From the NCBI GenBank assembly GCA_021740385.1, contig JAIOZY010000021.1:1-64000 (forward strand): DNA of 64,000 nt, given 5' to 3'. Every line of letters begins with the position of its first letter. Within the stretch, counting starts at the first letter, position 1. Position numbers and translations under genes: made by a program. This DNA is from Prolixibacteraceae bacterium (GTDB taxonomy: Bacteria > Bacteroidota > Bacteroidia > Bacteroidales > Prolixibacteraceae). Below the pieces are notes generated by a model that saw only the letters and a list, made by a program, of their open reading frames with translations, made no database searches and was not told the origin of the DNA. Positions 1 through 8,100 of the stretch are shown piece by piece.

Positions 1-42
1 TTATTAAAAGTCTTAACATTGTCCTCGCCGGACAGGCCTTCA

Positions 43-212
43 TCCCGATTAAAATCGGGACGAAGCAATCCCGACGTACGTCGGGACAAGTTAAAAATAA
101 GCTGCCCCACGCACCTCCTCAAAGAGGTCATTGCAATTACCCAAGATTAAAACATGCATTTCATTTGCATTAAAGCAACCAATTGCAATACAATCTTTTC
201 GTCCCGCGGGAC
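43..212. repeat. cluster of three GC-rich palindromes
   Basis: Three short perfect inverted repeats lie in the gene-free left end (1-460). The first has arms TCCCGATT (43-50) and AATCGGGA (53-60). The second is an 18-bp palindrome at 69-86 centred on CGTACG. The third is GTCCCGCGGGAC at 201-212. All share the core TCCCG/CGGGA, so they look like related dispersed hairpin elements of the kind common between genes in Bacteroidota. No coding signal was seen in 1-460 apart from the start of the next gene. Confidence 0.6.
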
Positions 213-323
213 GCTGCCCGCATTTTTAACGGCCAGCCCGCCTATCTGTGTTACTTTCCTGCAAGAAGAAATAATTAAATATTGAAATTGAAAAGTGGGT
301 CATGCATTGCACAAAACAGGAAT

Positions 324-362
324 AGAAGGAAAAAAGAACGATTGCTGCAACCCTTCTTTTTT
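324..362 (+). terminator. weak hairpin plus T-run
   Basis: AGAAGG (324-329) can pair with CCTTCT (352-357), followed directly by a run of T. The stem is only 6 bp with a 22-nt loop, so this is a weak candidate terminator for a gene to the left of the window. Confidence 0.25.
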
Positions 363-460
363 ACCGCTGTCATTAAAACAAAAATCTTATTAGCCATGAG
401 ATGAGCCCCGATGACATGGGGATAATATTTAAGAAGCCATTAAAACATAAATTTAATCCG

Positions 461-1747
461 ATGAAAACACAAATTTTATTTGCAGCACTAATGATCCTTT
501 CATTCCTGTCGTTTGGACAAAACGATTCGATCCAAAACTCTCTTCAAAACGACCTGAACTTGAGAAGGGTCCCGTTTCAGTTTACACTCTTTACGCCGCC
601 CATTGGCACCAACGGTATCTATTTTGCCAACACCATTAACGATATTTCATTCAACACGTTTATTGGCGTTGGTGCAGCCGTTAACTACCTCGAGATTGGC
701 GGATTCGCAAATGTAAACCGCCTGTATTCAAAAGGACTGCAGGTATCGGGATTTATTAATGCAAACGGGTTCGATCCCAATGCACGCCATTACAAATCTT
801 CGGGGTTCCAGGGAAGCGGCTTTGCCAATTTTAACGGGAACCACTTTTCCGGTTTCCAGGGTACCGGTTTCCTGAACATCAACAAATCGTTTACCGGCGT
901 TCAGGGGAGCGGTTTTGCCAACATTAACGGCACGGCGAGTAAATCGCTTCAAGTTGCCGGTTTTGCCAACCTAAACGGCACAGCAGAACAAAGCTGCCAG
1001 GGAGCAGGCTTTGCCAACGTTACCACTAAAGGCGATTGTTATGCACAACTTGCCGGATTCATGAACATTGGCGCTGATATTAACGGCGTGCAAGGGGCGG
1101 GCTTTATGAACATTGCCGGTGATGTTAAAGGCGTGCAGGCTGCCGGATTCATGAACATTGCCCATAATGTTGAAGGCGTTATGGCTGCCGGGTTCATTAA
1201 CATTTGCGACAGCCTCGACGGCATACCGCTGGGCTTTATCAACATCATTAAAAACAACGGGTATTACAGCTTTGAAGTGGCCACGAGCGATTGGGCGCCC
1301 GTTCAGCTAAATTACCGCATGGGGAAAGAAGCGTTTTACAATATTTATTCATTGAGCAAGCTTACCGGCCCCTGGGGCAGACTGGCCGCAGGTTTTGGCT
1401 TTGGTCATACCCGCCGGTTGTTTCCAAAAATGAAACTGAATGTTGAGCTGGTACACCACAGTGAATTTTTGGTGCTGCCAACAATATTTTCGGTTTATAA
1501 TGAGCGTTACAACAGCGTAACACAGTTGAAAGCAGGTATAAAACAACAACTGTTCAAAAACATTTACCTCAATGTTGGCCCCACGCTTAACTTCGGAAAC
1601 TCATACGATTGGACAAGCTCAGATTATACCTACACCGGAAAAATAATTGAACCCTACTGGAACGTGAAATCAAACACGTATGCGGCATACCCCGACTGGA
1701 GTTACCGTTTCTGGGTAGGTTTCCATGCAGGCATCAGCTTTAATTAA
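461..1747 (+). CDS. GFxN-repeat surface protein (LA_2272-like)
   Basis: Predicted secreted or outer-membrane protein of 428 residues. I start it at ATG 461 rather than 401 because the codons from 461 encode a clean signal peptide (MKTQILFAALMILSFLSFG-Q). From about residue 85 to 260 the protein consists of roughly 16-22-residue repeats with the core G(F/S)QGSGFxNxNG, at least nine copies (for example GSGFANFNG, GTGFLNINK, AGFMNIAGD). This regular G-x-N periodicity suggests a beta-solenoid. The remaining ~160 residues are rich in aromatic, strand-like segments and could be a barrel or cap domain. The repeats match what I know of LA_2272-family surface repeat proteins; function is unknown. The repeated codons also create several spurious open frames on the opposite strand. 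Transcribed alone, with a terminator just after it. Confidence 0.75.
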   Translation: MKTQILFAALMILSFLSFGQNDSIQNSLQNDLNLRRVPFQFTLFTPPIGTNGIYFANTINDISFNTFIGVGAAVNYLEIGGFANVNRLYSKGLQVSGFINANGFDPNARHYKSSGFQGSGFANFNGNHFSGFQGTGFLNINKSFTGVQGSGFANINGTASKSLQVAGFANLNGTAEQSCQGAGFANVTTKGDCYAQLAGFMNIGADINGVQGAGFMNIAGDVKGVQAAGFMNIAHNVEGVMAAGFINICDSLDGIPLGFINIIKNNGYYSFEVATSDWAPVQLNYRMGKEAFYNIYSLSKLTGPWGRLAAGFGFGHTRRLFPKMKLNVELVHHSEFLVLPTIFSVYNERYNSVTQLKAGIKQQLFKNIYLNVGPTLNFGNSYDWTSSDYTYTGKIIEPYWNVKSNTYAAYPDWSYRFWVGFHAGISFN

Positions 1748-1773
1748 ATACATCTTACCCGTTACCTTATCAC

Positions 1774-1810
1774 AATCCGTTTTCGCTATTTTCGCGGGAG
1801 CGGATTTTTT
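1774..1810 (+). terminator. intrinsic terminator after repeat protein
   Basis: An 11-bp stem (AATCCGTTTTC at 1774-1784 with GGGAGCGGATT at 1796-1806, including G-T pairs) is followed by a T-run to 1810. It sits 27 bp after the stop codon of the repeat protein. Confidence 0.6.
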
Positions 1811-1839
1811 CTAAACTTATCTCACAAAAAGCAGTTATT

Positions 1840-2055
1840 AAAGCCACAAATTCACGAATTAACAGAAAACACAAAATAATCGGTATTTGTTGGGTTTTTT
1901 TTTGCCTTCGTCAAAAAATTTATTGTCCACAGATACGCACAGATAAACACAGATGATTGTTCCCTTCTAAAGAAATATTCGTAAAATGCACCTGTATAAG
2001 ATTAATTAGGGGTATTTAAGCTGGTTTAATCTGTGTTCGTCTATCATTGAAATTA
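1840..2055. repeat. intergenic fragments of dispersed repeats
   Basis: The 408-bp gap 1748-2155 contains, besides the terminator, phrases such as CCACAAATTCACGAATTAACA (1842 onward), CCACAGATACGCACAGAT (1926 onward) and, inverted, TAATCTGTGTTCGTC (2028 onward). These resemble the widespread CCACAGATTAACACAGAT-type intergenic repeat. They form an inverted pair around 1926-2045. No gene was seen here. Confidence 0.4.
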
Positions 2056-2155
2056 TTGTATGGTGTTACATTTTCATCTAAAACATTGGAAAACGTAGCT
2101 GTTTTTAAGTGCAAAAAAATATGTAGTTTTATTGGTCAATTCTAACTGATGAAAT

Positions 2156-3604
2156 ATGAACCTTTCGTTTACATTGCCCGAGTTTTTCGACATTGACGAA
2201 AAACTATTCTCAATTCGCAAACGGGGCACAACCGACCCTTTGATAGCCATCATAAAACAAAGGTTTCAGGAAAAAATTACGCTACACCTCACTTCGTTAA
2301 AAGCAAGCAGGGATGGTGTGGCCCATACCGGAATCGACTTACAGAACAACAACTTTGAAAAAATAAAACAAACCTATTTTGCCTTCGGGAAAGAAAAAGC
2401 CGTTGTAAAATTGTTTTCCGACATGTCGCGCCAGAAACTGTCAACTTCGGTAATTATGCTCCTGTCCGAAATTCTATTTGAAGAAAACCAATACCGGAAA
2501 AATAAAAAATACATACTGAACAACAGCGGCGAACGACAGCCTACTACTCCGGCAAACAAAGTTCCTGCCGAAATGGAAAAACTTGTTGAATGGTACAATA
2601 CAAACGAAAAAGCCCGTAAGGTACACCCGGTTATCATGGCCGCGTACCTGCATTATAAACTAACGACCATCCATCCCTTCGACGATTGGAACGGCCGCAT
2701 TGCCCGCCTGCTGTTAAACCTTGCCCTGATGAAAAAAGGCTACCTGCCCATTCTTATTGGCCCGGAAGAGCGGCAAACGTATTACGAAAAACTGGAACAC
2801 GCCGATAAGGGAAACATGGAACCGCTGATCAGGTTTTTTGCCCAAAAAGAGTTGGAAACCATCGACGACTTTATCAATAGCCCCGAATACCTTTCGATTT
2901 CAACCAGGTACGATCTGGAAAAAAAACTCGAGAACATGAACAAGGGCGAACGTTGCATTGTACTTACCGAAGACAGTGCCACGAACAACCTGCTGGCCTA
3001 CATCCTTGAAGCCTCGGGCTTAAACATGAACGAAACCAACATCATTTCGTACGAAGGATGCTCAAAGATCAGCTCGGCAAATCTCTTTTCGGTTTTCGTT
3101 AAACAAAAAATGCCGGGTGTGCGCATTATTGTACACCGCGACCGCGACTACCTTACCAATGCTGAAATAAACGTGCAAAAACAATTGTTTCAACGAATAG
3201 ACACCCACCTGTTTGTTACAAAAGGAACCGACATTGAAAGCTATTTTTTGAATGCCCGGCACATACATCATTGCCATCCATCGGTTGATGAAAACAAAGC
3301 AAAACAGCTTATTGCAAAAGCGTTCGAAGATGTGTTCGCCAAATCGGTTGATTACCTTTGGAAAAAGGAGTTTGGCGGCCATAAAACCGAAGAACACAGT
3401 CACCTGGGCCATGCCGTTGAAGAAATGGTAAGGAGCAACCTGAAGCGCTTCATCCACGGCAAAACGGCCCTTAAGGTGCTGGGGTACCATATTCAGGATG
3501 TTGCGAAAGAAAATGTAAACCTCGAACAGGCTTCACCTCATTTGTACGTGAAAGAGTTGCACAACATTGCCAAATCCATCTGGGATAAACAGAATTTGTC
3601 GTAA
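2156..3604 (+). CDS. Fic domain fused to TOPRIM-like nuclease domain
   Basis: A 482-residue protein with two parts. Residues ~10-240 are a Fic/Fido domain: a helical bundle and the active-site loop HPFDDWNGRIAR at 173-184. The catalytic His173, the acidic residue and the NGR anion loop are present, but the usual HPFxDGNGR has Trp in place of the first Gly. Fic enzymes transfer AMP or another nucleotide or phosphate to target side chains. Residues ~262-370 look like an OLD-type TOPRIM domain: a strand ending in Glu272 (IVLTED), the HRDRD motif with Asp329 and Asp331, and DIESYF with Glu361, which is the expected acidic triad for divalent metal. The last 110 residues are helical and unassigned. 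TAA overlaps the ATG of the following acetyltransferase by one base, so the two are translationally coupled. The Fic call is firm; TOPRIM is inferred from motifs and order. Confidence 0.75.
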   Translation: MNLSFTLPEFFDIDEKLFSIRKRGTTDPLIAIIKQRFQEKITLHLTSLKASRDGVAHTGIDLQNNNFEKIKQTYFAFGKEKAVVKLFSDMSRQKLSTSVIMLLSEILFEENQYRKNKKYILNNSGERQPTTPANKVPAEMEKLVEWYNTNEKARKVHPVIMAAYLHYKLTTIHPFDDWNGRIARLLLNLALMKKGYLPILIGPEERQTYYEKLEHADKGNMEPLIRFFAQKELETIDDFINSPEYLSISTRYDLEKKLENMNKGERCIVLTEDSATNNLLAYILEASGLNMNETNIISYEGCSKISSANLFSVFVKQKMPGVRIIVHRDRDYLTNAEINVQKQLFQRIDTHLFVTKGTDIESYFLNARHIHHCHPSVDENKAKQLIAKAFEDVFAKSVDYLWKKEFGGHKTEEHSHLGHAVEEMVRSNLKRFIHGKTALKVLGYHIQDVAKENVNLEQASPHLYVKELHNIAKSIWDKQNLS

Positions 3605-4089
3605 TGAAAATACGTAAAGCAAAACCTGATGATGCCTGCCAGATAAAAGACATCTACAATTTCTATATCGAAAAGACAATTGTGACCTTTGAAGAAACAA
3701 AGATTAACGAAAAGGAAATGGCCAAAAGGATAAAAGCCATTTCATCAGAATATCCTTTTCTGGTAAAAGAAGATAATAATGAAATTGCCGGATACGCTTA
3801 TGCAACCAAGTGGAAGGAACGGTCGGCTTATCGCTATTCAGCCGAAGTTACAATTTACCTGCACCCCGAAAAAACCGGGAAAGGCCTGGGCACAAAACTC
3901 TATTCAGGTTTCCTTGATGAAATTAGAAAAACAAATCTTCATCACCTTTTGGCAGGAATATCTATGCCAAACCCGGCCAGCGTTGCCCTGCACGAAAAGT
4001 TCGGGTTTAAAAAAGTCGGTTGTTTGGAACAGGTTGGTTTTAAATTTGGCAAATGGATTGACGTGGGGTACTGGGAACTGATCCTCTGA
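3604..4089 (+). CDS. GNAT N-acetyltransferase (phosphinothricin acetyltransferase-like)
   Basis: A 161-residue acetyltransferase that fills the single GNAT fold. It begins MKIRKAKPDDACQIKDIYN, typical for the N-terminal strand-helix. The acetyl-CoA pyrophosphate loop is at residues ~95-102 (KTGKGLGTKL, the Q/RxxGxG/A motif). MPNPASVALHEKFGF is the conserved motif B of the PAT/bar/YwnH group, which acetylates phosphinothricin, methionine sulfoximine or similar amino compounds. Length is normal for the family. The start codon overlaps the stop of the Fic-TOPRIM gene, so it probably forms a two-gene unit with it. Whether it detoxifies small amines or modifies the neighbour's target is unknown. 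Confidence 0.85.
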   Translation: MKIRKAKPDDACQIKDIYNFYIEKTIVTFEETKINEKEMAKRIKAISSEYPFLVKEDNNEIAGYAYATKWKERSAYRYSAEVTIYLHPEKTGKGLGTKLYSGFLDEIRKTNLHHLLAGISMPNPASVALHEKFGFKKVGCLEQVGFKFGKWIDVGYWELIL

Positions 4090-4093
4090 CAAA

Positions 4094-4666
4094 TTATTTT
4101 CTGTTAAGATATTCAGCTGCAACTTCCAACTCCCTGTACCACTCCTCGCCATACATTCGTATTAGTGGTTCTTTCAGGAATTTGTACAAAGGCAGACCCT
4201 TTTTGGCACCACATTCGCGCCCCGATCGGCAAATGTCAAGTTGCTGATAATTAATGGCATCAAATTCTTTGTAATGGGTAATGCGTATTGGGAAAAGGTG
4301 GCACGAAACCGGTTTCCGAAAATCAATTTCTTTTTTAAAAAATGCCCTTTCGATGGCACAGCCTAAAATTCCCTGTTCATCGGAAAAAGTATATACACAT
4401 TCCCGGTTGTTGTATAATGGTGTAACCAAATCGCCATCGGAATCGATCACCGAATAACCCTGCTTCTCAACTTCAACAATGTGTTCCCGGTGCATGTATT
4501 TTTTAAAAACAGGGTAATATTTTTCAACATGAGCAGCTTCTTCTTCGGTAAGCGGAGCCCCGGAATCACCTTCTACACAACATGCTCCTTTGCAGACCTT
4601 CAGGTCGCATAAAAAATGCTTTTCAAAAACATCGAAGCTTATTATTGTCCGGCCTATTTCAACCAT
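4094..4666 (-). CDS. DUF3109 cysteine-rich protein
   Basis: A 190-residue conserved protein of the DUF3109 family (YkgJ-like, Cys-rich, probably Zn or Fe-S binding). The start at 4666 (MVEIGRTIISFDVFEKHF) is preferred to 4708 because the extra 14 residues do not look like a natural start. Clustered cysteines: CDLKVCKGACC near residues 20-30, then single Cys in ECVYTF, GCAIE, SCHLFPIR and CRSGRECG, giving the C-x(n)-C pattern expected for the family. No signal peptide; cytoplasmic. It is convergent with the GNAT gene, 4 bp apart. Biochemical function is not known. Confidence 0.8.
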   Translation of the reverse strand: MVEIGRTIISFDVFEKHFLCDLKVCKGACCVEGDSGAPLTEEEAAHVEKYYPVFKKYMHREHIVEVEKQGYSVIDSDGDLVTPLYNNRECVYTFSDEQGILGCAIERAFFKKEIDFRKPVSCHLFPIRITHYKEFDAINYQQLDICRSGRECGAKKGLPLYKFLKEPLIRMYGEEWYRELEVAAEYLNRK

Positions 4667-4793
4667 GGTACAAGAATAATTGAAAAGTATTAAACGGACA
4701 AACATCACAAAAAAGTTAATCCAAAAAAATATCCAACCTCGTTCAACTTTACAATAGAATAACTTATTTTAGTACAAATTTAATTTTCAACCC

Positions 4794-5156
4794 ATGAAAA
4801 AACCAGAATTCATTAACCACAAAGGGAAAACTATCGTATACCTCGACTTTACCAACATGAAAAAAAAAGATGAAATTATTCAACTTGAAGATGAGGGTGC
4901 AAAATACATCCGGAGCCAACCACCCAAATCGGTCCTTACGTTAACGAACATGGAGAACATGTTCTTTAACAACGAAATCAAAAAGTACTTTGAAGGGGTT
5001 GTAAAGGGAAATGCCCCCTATGTAAAAGCCGGTGCCGTATTGGGCATGAGTGGATTGATTTCAATTATGTACAATGCTTTCATTAAAATTACCGGGCGTA
5101 ATATCAAATCATTTAAAGCAAAAGAAGAGGCGTTGGACTATTTGGTTTCGTTTTAA
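4794..5156 (+). CDS. conserved hypothetical, STAS/SEC14-like
   Basis: A 120-residue cytoplasmic protein. It has alternating strands and amphipathic helices (KTIVYLDFTNM, then a helix to residue 45, then SVLTLTNMENM, then a helix, then AGAVLGMSGL) in the order expected for a STAS/SpoIIAA-SEC14-type fold, a scaffold often used for protein-protein regulation. I recognise no catalytic residues. It ends 3 bp before the stop codon of the convergent giant gene. The fold is an inference from the pattern only. Confidence 0.6.
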   Translation: MKKPEFINHKGKTIVYLDFTNMKKKDEIIQLEDEGAKYIRSQPPKSVLTLTNMENMFFNNEIKKYFEGVVKGNAPYVKAGAVLGMSGLISIMYNAFIKITGRNIKSFKAKEEALDYLVSF

Positions 5157-5159
5157 TAA

Positions 5160-8100
5160 TTATAAAAAGATTTTTTCTACATATACTTTTTTAGTTGTAT
5201 AAATTTTCAATAAAAATATGTTGTTAGCAGGATAACCGGATAATTCAATTTCAAAAGCGGATTTTCCGGTTATTTTTTTGCTGTATATCTTACGGCCTTT
5301 AACATCGAAAAGCATAACGGAAATTATTCTTTCACTTCCATTCAATTGTTCAATTTCAATTTTGTCGTTATACGGATTCACGGATAGTGCATAAGGCTGA
5401 TTTTCTATTACATTGACACCTGAACCATTTAATGCAAGCAAATAATTGATGTAACCCTGGTGTATTTCATCACGTGTTTTACCAAATACCGAAAAATCGA
5501 GCCCGGCATTGAAAAAATCCCTGATTTCAATTAGTGTCGAAAAAGATTCGAGGTACCGGATGAATTGTAATCCAAAGAAATACGGATCGATCATTAAATC
5601 GGGGTCGTTTTCAAATTCGTCAAGTGTAGGATAACGTGAGTATATTTTTTGATAATAACTGAACACGTAATCGATTTGCCATTTCGATTCCATCCAGTCC
5701 ACACCATACTGTTTATAACCGGAAAAATTAGCCATTCCTTCGTGGTAGAAACCAAAGGGGAAATCGTAATACATGTAATCGTTAAACACATGGCCAAACT
5801 CGTGGGCCAACAACCAGGGATACCCTTCTATACCTTCGGGATTATTATCCGGAGAAATGTTCAGGCTGCCGGCACCGCCGTTAAATTCATCGTAACCAGT
5901 TAAATCCATTCCGGTTTGCTCATCGTACAATACAACCATGTTGAACCGGTTATTGATCTCCATTTCATAGTTTGTTTTGTAAAAATCAAGTGTCCTTTCC
6001 AGCCAAACGAGCATGCTATCGACATATTCAACATCGCGCGATGAACAGTACACGTCGAAATTTTCCGATTGGCCTTTAAATTCAATCCGCTCGGTATCGT
6101 TTGTGGTATAAAAATAATGCAGGTAGTTGTTCCATATTGGCGGGTAGCTGCTGTAATCCGGCCAACAACCCCTGTGGCCTAACGGAAGCAATATTTGCCC
6201 TTCGACATACGAAACCACGATGTCTTTTTTTGCAGAATAAAAAATATCGGAAATGGTTGATATGTCTTCATGATCGAGCTCGCCCGGGTGGGCATCCAAA
6301 AATGCAATGATGGAATCGCGGTTGGGCCGGTACCCGTTTTCATACAGGCCAAATCCCTCGCCAAAATAGCCGGGCAAGGGGGTTACCCCCCCGACATCAC
6401 GTGCCATACGGCGGCGTAAGGCCATTTTCGCAAAAGTATGAACAGCTTCACCTGCCAGGTCGTTATAATAAGCAACCTGTTCATCGGTAAGAAGCGGTGT
6501 AAGAAATATGGCCGACCCATCGGCCATGTAAAAGCCGCATATCCTTATATCGACATATCCCTGAAGGCCTTCAACGTTTTCTTTATAACTGAAATAAACA
6601 TTTATTTTTGCATCATCTTCAAAAACCTTATCCTGCCCGGGACGGTTCCAGTGTGAATTCAGTTTGACAAATTCAGCTTCAAGGCCGTCCTGTATATCGA
6701 GGTAAAAATTTAAGCTTTCGGGCATGTTGGTATAATAATTGAAATGGGCCGATGAACCGGCAAGTTGAAATTCGGGTATGGGATCATACGCCTCGACCCG
6801 GAAATTGTCAAGCACAATATAAAGTTCCGACGATGATACGGACTCATATTTAAAAGCAAAATAAACAAGCTCTCCGGGGCTTTCAACTACCAAATCGTCA
6901 ATACTATTCCACTGATCCATGCCCGAACCTAAGGCATAATCAATTTCAGTCCATACCGACTGGCTTGCATCTCCGTTATACGATGTTGTATAAAGCAGGA
7001 CAGGCTTTGTCCCGTATCCATTATGCAATTCGTTAAAACTTATTTGAAGTTGTTCGGCTTCGGAACAATCAATCGGCAGGGTAATCAGCCAGTCTTCCTG
7101 GTTAATGCCGGTTTTTTCGAAACGCATACACTGTCCGCCATCGGCCCCGCCGCCTGGAATGATGTGCCAGTAATTCCAGCCCTCAATGTTTTCGGTTGTC
7201 CAATTGGTGAAAGTGGCATCTACACTAATTTCTTCTTCAAAATCATCTTCAAACGGCAGGTCTAAAAAAACAATTCCTTCTTCAGCGGTTGTAAACGCTT
7301 TTACATCGCCCACGGCGGTTCCTTCACTGTTGGTGGCAAAAGCTCGGTAATGATAGATCGTTTCATGATTCAATCCGGCAAGATCGAAAGAAAATTCACC
7401 GGTTGTTCCCGGCACCGTTTCAACATCATCGGAAGCATTGGGTGAGGTATTGGTTGCACTCCAGTAAAAACCGCGTTGGGTAATGGTTGTACCTCCATCG
7501 GATGAAACATCGCCATTTAGCGTGGCAGAAGTTGATGAGATATTTGTAGCATCGAAAGATTCAACAACGGGCAGGTCGTAATCGGGTACTTCAACCGATT
7601 TTGTTATGTGCAGTTCATCGTACCAGCCATCGAACTGGATGTTGCTGCCCCCTTCAACACCGCCAATAAACAAGTCGTTTTCGCTTGTCTTTAATTCACC
7701 ATTTGTTCCGGCCGGTAAATCTTGTTCATCGCTGTACATTAAGTTCCATTCATCGTCGTGAACCTTAAAAAATACTTTTCCTTCCGTAGCATTGCTTGCC
7801 ATGCTGATGTGGTACCAGCTATTCGTTTCCAGGGGTTGCCCCTGAAAAAAATGTGCTTCAGAATTGTCCGAAAACACGGCATAACCGCTAAAGCCATTGC
7901 CATTATGGTCGAGCCCAAAACCGAATGCCCCACGTTTATCGAGAATAAAGGGATATTCCGTATTATCTGAACCATAGCTTGCAATGTTCACCCAGGTTTC
8001 GATGGTCCAGTTGTTGCCAAGGGCAAATTCATCGCTGTTTTCTACAATAATACAATGCGAATCGGAACCTTCTGAATTATCGACCCGGAAGGCTTTGCCC

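Noticed and set aside
728-1257. Three minus-strand ORFs inside the repeat protein
   Set aside because: They are antisense shadows created by the periodic GFxN codons of the plus-strand gene.
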